From Roseovarius faecimaris (lineage in GTDB: Bacteria; Pseudomonadota; Alphaproteobacteria; Rhodobacterales; Rhodobacteraceae): a stretch of DNA of 64,000 nt. The position numbers and the translations under genes were made by a program. Below the pieces are notes generated by a model that saw nothing but the letters and a program-made list of their open reading frames with translations, was not told the DNA's origin and made no database searches. Below, one piece after another: positions 57,831-64,000 of this stretch; the first letter of the stretch is position 1; every line of letters begins with the position of its first letter. The stretch covers positions 502,501 to 566,500 of the forward strand of contig NZ_CP034348.1 of NCBI RefSeq assembly GCF_009762325.1, given 5' to 3'.

Positions 57831-57857
57831 GGTTAACGAAAGGTTAACACCAGTATA
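57831..57857 (-). promoter_or_regulatory. GGTTAAC direct repeats and -10 element upstream of the lux genes
   Basis: GGTTAAC occurs at 57831-57837 and 57842-57848, 11 bp apart, one helical turn. On the minus strand a TATACT -10-like hexamer (57857-57852) lies just upstream, so the repeats would overlap the transcription start, as for a repressor. No clear lux box is seen. Confidence 0.4.
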
Positions 57858-57952
57858 GCGTGTGTCGCTTTGAAAACCTATTCGCGCTTTCATACTCCCC
57901 ATAAATAGCGGGTAAAACGCGACATAAGTCATTGAAATATAACAATTTGACT

Positions 57953-58000
57953 TAAAAAGATGTATGCTCGCGTCATGTTTTCAGGACAACGCGAGCATAC
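57953..58000 (-). terminator. Rho-independent terminator after ccr
   Basis: GTATGCTCGCG (57962-57972) and CGCGAGCATAC (57990-58000) form a perfect 11-base stem with a 17-base loop. On the minus strand it is followed by TCTTTTT. It lies 21 bases after the ccr stop. Confidence 0.85.
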
Positions 58001-58021
58001 GAAAAAAACGGCAGAGAAAGA

Positions 58022-59311
58022 TCAGGATTTCGCCGCGTCCAGCACGTCCTCAACCGTGCGCAGGCCGGTCTTGGGCGCCTGCACCAGCACCGACATGTTC
58101 CCCGGCTTGTGCTCGTTACGCAGCATTTTCATATGTGCCTGCGGCAGCTCATCCCACGGGAACACTTCCGACATGCACGGATCGAGCCTGCGCTCCAGCA
58201 TCAGCTTGTTGGCGCTGGCGGCTTGCTTGAGATGGGCAAAGTGGCTGCCTTGCAGGCGCTTTTGGTGCATCCACATGTAACGCACGTCGAAGGTGCAGTT
58301 GAACCCGGTCGTCCCGGCACAGATCACAACCATGCCGCCCTTCTTGCAGACAAAGGTCGAGACCGGGAAAGTTGCTTCGCCCGGGTGCTCGAACACCATG
58401 TCGACGTTCACACCTTTGCCGGTAATGTCCCAGATCGCCTTGCCGAACTTGCGCACTTCCTTGAACCACTCGGCATATTCCGGCGTGTTCACCTTGGGAA
58501 GCTGACCCCAGCAGTTGAAATCCTTGCGGTTGATCACGCCCTTCGCGCCAAGGTCCATGACAAACTCGCGCTTGTCCTCTTCGCTGATCACGCCGATCGC
58601 GTTTGCACCCGCCGTGTTGATCAACTGGATCGCGTAAGAGCCAAGCCCCCCCGACGCGCCCCAGACCAGAACGTTCTGACCGGGCTTCAGGTCATGCGGC
58701 TCGTGGCCAAACAGCATCCGGTAGGCGGTGGCCAGCGTCAGCGTATAACACGCCGCCTCTTCCCAGGTCAGGTGCTTGGGCCGCGGCATCAGCTGCTGGG
58801 CCTGCACATTGGTGAACTGCGCAAAGGAGCCATCGGGCGTCTCATAACCCCAGATCCGCTGGGTCGGGGAATACATCGGGTCGCCGCCGTTGCACTCCTC
58901 GTCATCGCCGTCATCCTGGTTGCAGTGGATGACCACCTCGTCGCCCACTTTCCAGCGCTTCACCTTGTCGCCAACAGCCCAGACAATGCCCGACGCGTCC
59001 GAGCCCGCAATATGGTAGGGCTTGCCGTGTCCGTCAAACGGGCTGATCGGCTGACCGAGGGCAGCCCAGACGCCGTTGTAGTTGACCCCGGCGGCCATCA
59101 CCAGAACCAGCACCTCATGGCTGTCGAGCACCGGCACATCGACCACTTCCACCTGCATCGCGGTGTCGGGTTCGCCATGACGTTCGCGGCGGATGGCCCA
59201 GGCATACATCTGCTTGGGCACATAACCCAGCGGCGGCAGTTCCCCGACCTCGTAGAGGTCTTTTTCGGGTGCGTCGTAAGGGGCGATCCCCGTGTCGGTA
59301 TCCAGAGCCAT
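58022..59311 (-). CDS. ccr: Crotonyl-CoA carboxylase/reductase
   Basis: A 429-residue MDR-superfamily enzyme that reduces crotonyl-CoA with NADPH and CO2 to (2S)-ethylmalonyl-CoA. The NADPH motif VWGASGGLGSYAIQL and the CCR-specific KPYHIAGSDASGIVWAVG region and NCWGQLPKVN loop are present. It is the signature enzyme of the ethylmalonyl-CoA pathway. Start 59311 is set by AAGGAGG seven bases upstream. The upstream region has repeated TTGCA motifs. Confidence 0.97.
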   Translation of the reverse strand: MALDTDTGIAPYDAPEKDLYEVGELPPLGYVPKQMYAWAIRRERHGEPDTAMQVEVVDVPVLDSHEVLVLVMAAGVNYNGVWAALGQPISPFDGHGKPYHIAGSDASGIVWAVGDKVKRWKVGDEVVIHCNQDDGDDEECNGGDPMYSPTQRIWGYETPDGSFAQFTNVQAQQLMPRPKHLTWEEAACYTLTLATAYRMLFGHEPHDLKPGQNVLVWGASGGLGSYAIQLINTAGANAIGVISEEDKREFVMDLGAKGVINRKDFNCWGQLPKVNTPEYAEWFKEVRKFGKAIWDITGKGVNVDMVFEHPGEATFPVSTFVCKKGGMVVICAGTTGFNCTFDVRYMWMHQKRLQGSHFAHLKQAASANKLMLERRLDPCMSEVFPWDELPQAHMKMLRNEHKPGNMSVLVQAPKTGLRTVEDVLDAAKS

Positions 59312-59325
59312 GATGAGCCTCCTTG

Positions 59326-59436
59326 TTGCATTTTGCCGCGTTGCAGAATCGCGGGGTTTCCCTGAAATATCCACGGCCACGCAACAATGCAATGCCAAAG
59401 ACGCCTGTTTTGTAATTTTATAACCTTGCAGTTGCA
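59326..59436. promoter_or_regulatory. TTGCA-rich region upstream of ccr
   Basis: TTGCA or its complement occurs at 59326-59330, 59341-59345, 59388-59392, 59426-59430 and 59432-59436 in about 110 bp. Regulators of short-chain acyl-CoA metabolism in alphaproteobacteria (PccR/RamB/ScfR group) are reported to recognise TTTGCAAA-like half-sites. The link is inference. Confidence 0.4.
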
Positions 59437-59448
59437 GAAAGTCGCGCC

Positions 59449-60822
59449 TTATGCGCTGCGGTCGCGAAAGAGATGGGCGATCGAGTTGGCATAATACTCC
59501 AGCAGCGGGCGCTCCTGCGCGACGATGCTCACCCCGTCCGGCGTATCCTCGACAAGCCCGCGTTTGCGCAACATGCGCAGGCCGACCTCGGCGGTATACT
59601 GTATATCCCCGCGCGCCAGGTGCACATGCGCCTCCGGGGCCTCTGCCATCGCTGCCTGCATGAGATCATCCAGCCGGTCCTCGGGCACCGGCGCGTCGGC
59701 CTCCAGCAAAATCCGCGCCACCAGCGGTGTCGGCAGCACCGGCACTTCGGCGCCGATCTTTTCCATCAGCACGCGGCCCAGGTCCTTTACGTCGCCCCGC
59801 GGATGCGTCTTGCGAAACTCCGAAAGCGCCACCGGCGCGCCGAAACTGACCGAGGCATAGCCTTGCCGGTGATACCGCCCCGTCAGGCGCAGCCAGTTCT
59901 GCTTGAGAAACCAGAACGCCACGACACTGATCCGGGCCCGGAACCGCCGCTCGCCCTTCTGGCCTGCGCTGACCAGGATACGGTCTTCCAGCACGCGGTC
60001 GTAATTCAGCGCCACCGGGATGAACACCACATCCCGGGCCCCCTCGCGCTCGCGCCCGTCCACCACATATTTCAGCAGTCCCAGCTTGGGCGGGGCCAGC
60101 GCACCATCAAGGCTCAGCCCGCCCTCGGGAAAGATTGCCTGCGTGACACCGCCATCGGTGGCCATTTGCACATAGCGCTCCAGCACCCGGCGATAGAGGT
60201 CATTGCGCGATTTGCGGCGGATAAAATACGCCCCCATCGCCTTGATCAGCTTTGACAGCGGCCACACCCGCGCCCATTCGCCCACCGCATAGGACAGCGC
60301 CGAGCGTTCGGCGGCAAGCCAGGTGACCAGCACATAATCCATGTTGGACCGGTGGTTCATCACGAAGATCACCGTGGCGTCCTTGTCCACGTTCCGCAGC
60401 GCATCTTCCGAGAAATGCCCCAGCCGCACGCGGTAAAAGGATTGGCTTAGCAGCTTGGCGAGCCGGATCGCAATGCCGAAATACGCCGTGGCGGAAAAGC
60501 CCGGTACGATCTCGCGGGCATAGCGTTTGGCCTGCTCGAAGGCCACGTTTTCCGGGATGCCTTCGGCCTTGGCATGGTCCGCCACCGCCTGTGTCACCAT
60601 CGGGTCATAGATCAGCCGCTGGATCATGTCATAGCGCCGGGCCAGCTTGAACGGCTCGATCGGCCGTTCCAGCCGCTCATTGAGCCGGGCAACAGCCTTC
60701 TCCATGCGCCGCCGGAAGAACCAGCGCACCGATGGAAACAGAAAATGCGAGGCGAAGGTGACCGCCGCAAACGCCACCAGCAGGACGAGCGCCCAGAGGG
60801 GCATGTACACGGTCTGACCCAT
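59449..60822 (-). CDS. PlsB-like glycerol-3-phosphate acyltransferase
   Basis: A 457-residue protein with an N-terminal hydrophobic anchor and an acyltransferase core: H-x4-D in VMNHRSNMDYV and the FPEGG substrate motif. It lacks the long N-terminal part of full-size PlsB. It probably acylates glycerol 3-phosphate or a related lipid. It lies upstream of ccr on the same strand with 137 bp between them, and is divergent from ecm. Confidence 0.85.
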   Translation of the reverse strand: MGQTVYMPLWALVLLVAFAAVTFASHFLFPSVRWFFRRRMEKAVARLNERLERPIEPFKLARRYDMIQRLIYDPMVTQAVADHAKAEGIPENVAFEQAKRYAREIVPGFSATAYFGIAIRLAKLLSQSFYRVRLGHFSEDALRNVDKDATVIFVMNHRSNMDYVLVTWLAAERSALSYAVGEWARVWPLSKLIKAMGAYFIRRKSRNDLYRRVLERYVQMATDGGVTQAIFPEGGLSLDGALAPPKLGLLKYVVDGREREGARDVVFIPVALNYDRVLEDRILVSAGQKGERRFRARISVVAFWFLKQNWLRLTGRYHRQGYASVSFGAPVALSEFRKTHPRGDVKDLGRVLMEKIGAEVPVLPTPLVARILLEADAPVPEDRLDDLMQAAMAEAPEAHVHLARGDIQYTAEVGLRMLRKRGLVEDTPDGVSIVAQERPLLEYYANSIAHLFRDRSA

Positions 60823-60882
60823 AAGCCCCTTTAGCAGAGTTTACCCTGCGGGGAAAAGGGGATGATGCCGCAACGCAGCGAA

Positions 60883-60911
60883 TTGACATTGGTATAATCT
60901 TGCCGGTATCA
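60883..60911 (+). promoter_or_regulatory. Candidate promoter for ecm
   Basis: TTGACA (60883-60888) followed after 17 bp by GTATCA (60906-60911), about 48 bp before the ecm start. A TATAAT at 60893-60898 is too close to the same -35. Confidence 0.4.
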
Positions 60912-60958
60912 ATCGCGCGACGAAACAAAATTACGCATTCTGATTCACGAGGCCCGAT

Positions 60959-62959
60959 ATGTCGCAGACGCAGAAAGACCGCCCGGATGGTAAGTCCGAT
61001 CGCCAAGCCGATCGTCCGTGGCTGATCCGCACCTATGCCGGACACTCCACCGCCAAGGCGTCGAACGCATTGTACCGGGCGAATCTGGCAAAAGGGCAGA
61101 CCGGCCTTTCCGTGGCGTTCGATCTGCCCACCCAGACAGGCTATGACAGCGATCATGAACTGGCGCGCGGCGAAGTGGGCAAGGTCGGCGTGCCGATCTG
61201 CCATCTGGGCGACATGCGCACGCTGTTCGAAGAGATCCCGCTGGATCAGATGAACACCTCGATGACGATCAACGCCACCGCCCCCTGGCTACTGGCGCTC
61301 TATATCGCCGTGGCCGAAGAGCAGGGCGCGGATGTCACCGCCCTGCAAGGCACGGTGCAGAATGATCTGATCAAGGAATATCTCAGCCGCGGCACTTATA
61401 TCTGCCCGCCCAAACCGTCGCTCAAGCTGATCGGCGATGTGGCCGAGTACTGCTATACCAATGTGCCCAAATGGAACCCGATGAACGTCTGTTCCTACCA
61501 TTTGCAAGAGGCCGGTGCGACACCCGAGCAGGAACTGGCCTTCGCACTCGCCACCGCCATCGCCGTACTGGACGAGCTGAAAACGCGGGTCGAGCCAGAG
61601 GATTTCCCGGCGCTGGCCGGGCGGATCAGCTTCTTCGTCAATGCCGGCATCCGCTTTGTCACCGAAATGTGCAAGATGCGTGCCTTCGTGGACCTGTGGG
61701 ACGAAATCCTGCAAACCCGCTACGGCGTGGAAAACCCGAAATTCCGCCGCTTCCGCTACGGCGTTCAGGTCAACTCTCTCGGCCTGACCGAGCAGCAGCC
61801 CGAGAACAACGTCTACCGCATTCTGATCGAGATGCTGGCCGTGACGCTGTCGAAAAAGGCCCGTGCCCGCGCCGTGCAACTGCCCGCCTGGAACGAGGCT
61901 CTGGGCCTGCCGCGCCCCTGGGATCAGCAATGGTCGATGCGCATGCAGCAGATCCTGGCCTATGAGACTGATCTTCTGGAGTTTGACGATCTCTTCGACG
62001 GCAACCCGGCGGTGGATGCCAAGGTCGAGGCGTTGAAAGACGGCGCGCGCCATGAACTGGCCAACCTTGAAAGCATGGGCGGGGCCGTGGGCGCGATCGA
62101 ATACATGAAGTCACGGCTGGTGGACAGCAATGCCGAACGTCTGGGCCGGATCGAGGCCAATGAAACCGTCGTGGTCGGCGTGAACAGATGGACCGAAGGA
62201 GAGCCGTCGCCGCTACAGACCGAGGATGGCGGGATCATGGTGGTGGACCCGGCGGTGGAGCAGGAACAGATCGACCGCCTGAACGCCTGGAAGGCCGAGC
62301 GCGATGATGCCGCGGTCAAGGCGGCGCTTGCGGCCTTGCGCGACGCGGCGGAGACCGGCGAAAACGTCATGCCCGCCTCGATTGCGGCGGCCAAGGCCGG
62401 GGTCACCACCGGCGAATGGGCCGGGCAGATGCGCCAGGTTCATGGCGAATATCGCGGCCCCACCGGCGTGTCGGCGAACCCCTCGAACAAGACCGAGGGG
62501 CTCGACGAGATCCGCGATGCGGTGGATGCGGTCAGTGACCGCCTGGGCAAGCGCCTGAAGTTCCTCGTCGGCAAACCCGGCCTTGACGGGCACTCAAACG
62601 GGGCCGAGCAGATTGCCTTCCGCGCCCGCGACTGCGGGATGGATATCGCCTATGAAGGTATCCGCCTGACGCCTGAGCAGATCGTGAGCGCGGCCAGGGA
62701 AGACGGCGCGCATGTGGTGGGCCTGTCGATCCTGTCGGGCTCGCACATTCCGCTGGTCGAGGACCTGATGGGCCGGATGCGCGAGGCGGGGCTGGGCGAT
62801 GTGCCGGTGATCGTCGGCGGGATCATCCCCGACGATGACGCCGCCCGTCTGCGCGAAATGGGCGTGGCGCGGGTCTATACGCCGAAAGATTTCGAGCTGA
62901 ACACGATCATGATGGATATCGTGACGCTGGCCGATCCGCAGGCTGTCGCCGCGGAGTAA
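60959..62959 (+). CDS. ecm: Ethylmalonyl-CoA mutase (MeaA-like)
   Basis: A 666-residue B12-dependent mutase. The N-terminal TIM barrel begins WLIRTYAGHSTAKASNALYR and contains LSVAFDLPTQTGYDSDH. The C-terminal cobalamin domain has the D-x-H-x2-G motif in GLDGHSNGAEQ. The protein matches the MeaA/Ecm subgroup that rearranges (2R)-ethylmalonyl-CoA to methylsuccinyl-CoA, rather than methylmalonyl-CoA mutase. It is close to ccr. Confidence 0.95.
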   Translation: MSQTQKDRPDGKSDRQADRPWLIRTYAGHSTAKASNALYRANLAKGQTGLSVAFDLPTQTGYDSDHELARGEVGKVGVPICHLGDMRTLFEEIPLDQMNTSMTINATAPWLLALYIAVAEEQGADVTALQGTVQNDLIKEYLSRGTYICPPKPSLKLIGDVAEYCYTNVPKWNPMNVCSYHLQEAGATPEQELAFALATAIAVLDELKTRVEPEDFPALAGRISFFVNAGIRFVTEMCKMRAFVDLWDEILQTRYGVENPKFRRFRYGVQVNSLGLTEQQPENNVYRILIEMLAVTLSKKARARAVQLPAWNEALGLPRPWDQQWSMRMQQILAYETDLLEFDDLFDGNPAVDAKVEALKDGARHELANLESMGGAVGAIEYMKSRLVDSNAERLGRIEANETVVVGVNRWTEGEPSPLQTEDGGIMVVDPAVEQEQIDRLNAWKAERDDAAVKAALAALRDAAETGENVMPASIAAAKAGVTTGEWAGQMRQVHGEYRGPTGVSANPSNKTEGLDEIRDAVDAVSDRLGKRLKFLVGKPGLDGHSNGAEQIAFRARDCGMDIAYEGIRLTPEQIVSAAREDGAHVVGLSILSGSHIPLVEDLMGRMREAGLGDVPVIVGGIIPDDDAARLREMGVARVYTPKDFELNTIMMDIVTLADPQAVAAE

Positions 62960-62997
62960 GCTGTTTCGGCCCTGACGGGCCGATCCCGCAACAGGAA

Positions 62998-63017
62998 GCG
63001 GCCCCTTGCGGGGCCGC
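62998..63017 (+). terminator. Hairpin after ecm
   Basis: GCGGCCCC (62998-63005) and GGGGCCGC (63010-63017) form a perfect stem with a TTGC loop, 39 bases after the ecm stop. A second GC hairpin (CAGCCCC, 63031-63037, with GGGGCTG, 63041-63047) precedes the DUF4168 gene's end. No T-run on either. Confidence 0.5.
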
Positions 63018-63050
63018 ACGAAGAGGGGGGCAGCCCCTGCGGGGCTGGGA

Positions 63051-63536
63051 TCACTCGCTGGCTGTTTCCGCCTTCGTGGCCTCTGCCGCCGCCTGCGCTT
63101 CGGCGGCTTTCTGCGCCTCTCTGGCTCTGGCGGCCTCTGCCTGCTGCTTCTCGAAGGCCGCTTTCTGCGCGCGCATCACCTCGACTTGCGCGCTGATGCG
63201 TGTGGCCAGTTCCGGGCTGGTCTGCGCGAGCTTGGAAATCCCAAGATATTCCTGCGGCGTGATCCCGCGCACCTTGTCGACCAGCTGGATTGCCACACGA
63301 TCGGCCTCGGCACGCAGTTCATTCTGCGCCTCTTCGCTTTCGGCATTGCCGATCTTGGAGGTGTACTCCTGGCGCAGGGTTTCAAGCGCAATGGCCGCTT
63401 TCACAAAGGCTTCGATCTGATCGTCGGTTACGTTTTCGACGGTGATCGGGGCCGCCTCCTGCGCGCTCAGCACGATGGGAATGGTGGTCAACCCAAGGGC
63501 CACGAGGCTGGCGATGAGAAACTGCTTAAGGGTCAC
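63051..63536 (-). CDS. DUF4168 secreted protein
   Basis: A 161-residue protein. The start is GTG at 63536, with GGAG eight bases upstream; the longer frame lacks a signal. It has a signal peptide (FLIASLVALGLTTIPIVLSA), a DUF4168 region (VTDDQIEAFVKAAIALETLR and ITPQEYLGISKLAQ) and an Ala-rich helical tail (AEAQAAAEATKAE). Role unknown; relatives are periplasmic or envelope proteins. Confidence 0.82.
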   Translation of the reverse strand: MTLKQFLIASLVALGLTTIPIVLSAQEAAPITVENVTDDQIEAFVKAAIALETLRQEYTSKIGNAESEEAQNELRAEADRVAIQLVDKVRGITPQEYLGISKLAQTSPELATRISAQVEVMRAQKAAFEKQQAEAARAREAQKAAEAQAAAEATKAETASE

Positions 63537-63719
63537 GCGATCTGCTCCAATGTCTTTATATCGGCGCCATGTTGCGCCTGTTCTCCTCCCCACATGGGGT
63601 GTTTTGACCCCAATATCAAACGCTTTGCCGCAATATGGCAGGCCTTGTGGCCATAATCCGCTGGCCATTACCCCGGATTCTTCGCAAACTCGCCTGGTCA
63701 ATTTCCCGGGAGGCATCCG

Positions 63720-64000
63720 ATGAGCATCACAATCCGCCCGATCCGCTCCGAGGACGAAGCCCAGTGGCGCGCGCTCTGGACGGCCTATCTGGAGTTTTAC
63801 GAGGCCACCGTGCCCGAAGAGGTTTATCAGACCACGTTTCAGCGGCTGCTGAGCGCGGATCATCCGGATCAGAACGGGTTTCTTGCGGTGCAGGGCGACA
63901 CGCCCGTGGGCCTCGTGCATTACATCTATCATGCGCATAACTGGCGGGTGGATCAGGTCTGTTATCTGCAGGATCTCTATGCCGATCCTGCGGTGCGCGG
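63720..64000 (+). CDS. GNAT acetyltransferase, N-terminal part
   Basis: The frame begins with SITIRPIRSEDEAQW and runs off the window. The visible 93 residues match the GNAT fold (RPI-x-DE start, VGLVHYIYHAHNW, and LQDLYADPAVRG, the start of the acetyl-CoA motif). Substrate unknown. No clear ribosome site is visible. Confidence 0.85.
   Translation, partial: MSITIRPIRSEDEAQWRALWTAYLEFYEATVPEEVYQTTFQRLLSADHPDQNGFLAVQGDTPVGLVHYIYHAHNWRVDQVCYLQDLYADPAVR

Noticed and set aside
60883..60898. TTGACA with TATAAT as a promoter for ecm
   Set aside because: The two hexamers are only four bases apart, so they cannot serve the same promoter.

Overview
The window reads as a chromosomal segment of a marine Rhodobacteraceae bacterium (Roseobacter-group alphaproteobacterium). 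The grounds are the GC-rich coding, the complete ethylmalonyl-CoA pathway signature (crotonyl-CoA carboxylase/reductase, ethylmalonyl-CoA mutase, mesaconyl-CoA hydratase, malyl-CoA thioesterase), a CuyA-type cysteate sulfo-lyase, an alphaproteobacterial bc1 operon and a LuxI/LuxR pair. Almost all of it is ordinary housekeeping and catabolic sequence. I see no rRNA, tRNA, CRISPR array, insertion sequence or prophage.

Layout. 0-3.3 kb: start of a secreted protein, a membrane-linked AraC regulator and an SLC13-type permease. 3.4-5.0 kb: iron operon (hemP, bfd, bfr plus two unknown genes), then rpmB. 5.5-8.4 kb: copper chaperone pair, sirtuin, site-2 protease, small phosphatase. 8.5-12.5 kb: a C3-sulfonate locus (HpsN-like dehydrogenase, LysR, CuyA, racemase). 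12.6-17.7 kb: zinc-ribbon membrane protein, ftsE-ftsX-plsC, a fatty acid hydroxylase-type protein. 17.8-28.1 kb, all on the minus strand: mdh, then sucC-sucD-sucA-sucB-MAPEG-unknown-lpdA, with notable palindromes between genes. 28.2-34.5 kb: TauE/SafE permease, mcl2-NnrU-DUF1737-mch, universal stress protein, nfuA-tsaB-rimI. 34.6-40.0 kb: a BMP-type (nucleoside) ABC transporter with a LysE exporter inserted between its permeases. 40.1-46.7 kb: TauE plus TIGR02186 pair, CPA2 antiporter, petABC. 46.9-51.9 kb: outer membrane barrel, NTF2-like protein, and a helicase-SDR-PaiB-GST operon. 52.1-56.2 kb: three tandem secreted proteins with phage-tail-fibre (S74) C-termini. 56.2-57.8 kb: luxI, luxR and a small overlapping gene. 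58.0-63.0 kb: ccr, an acyltransferase and ecm. 63.0-64.0 kb: DUF4168 protein and the start of a GNAT acetyltransferase.

How the genes fit together. The TCA genes and the ethylmalonyl-CoA pathway genes sit within about 45 kb. They give a route for acetyl-CoA assimilation through ethylmalonyl-CoA, methylsuccinyl-CoA and malyl-CoA to malate and oxaloacetate, and bc1 feeds on the resulting reductant. The sulfonate locus would deliver pyruvate or sulfolactate, ammonia and sulfite, which the TauE/SafE-type permeases could in principle export.

The least explained parts are four. (1) The S74 tandem array, with a decayed fragment of a helicase gene between copies 1 and 2. (2) The paired palindromic sites upstream of sucC. 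(3) The racemase translationally coupled to cuyA. (4) The small genes embedded in the iron and suc operons. None can be called a new system from sequence alone; the S74 array is the best candidate for something not well described.
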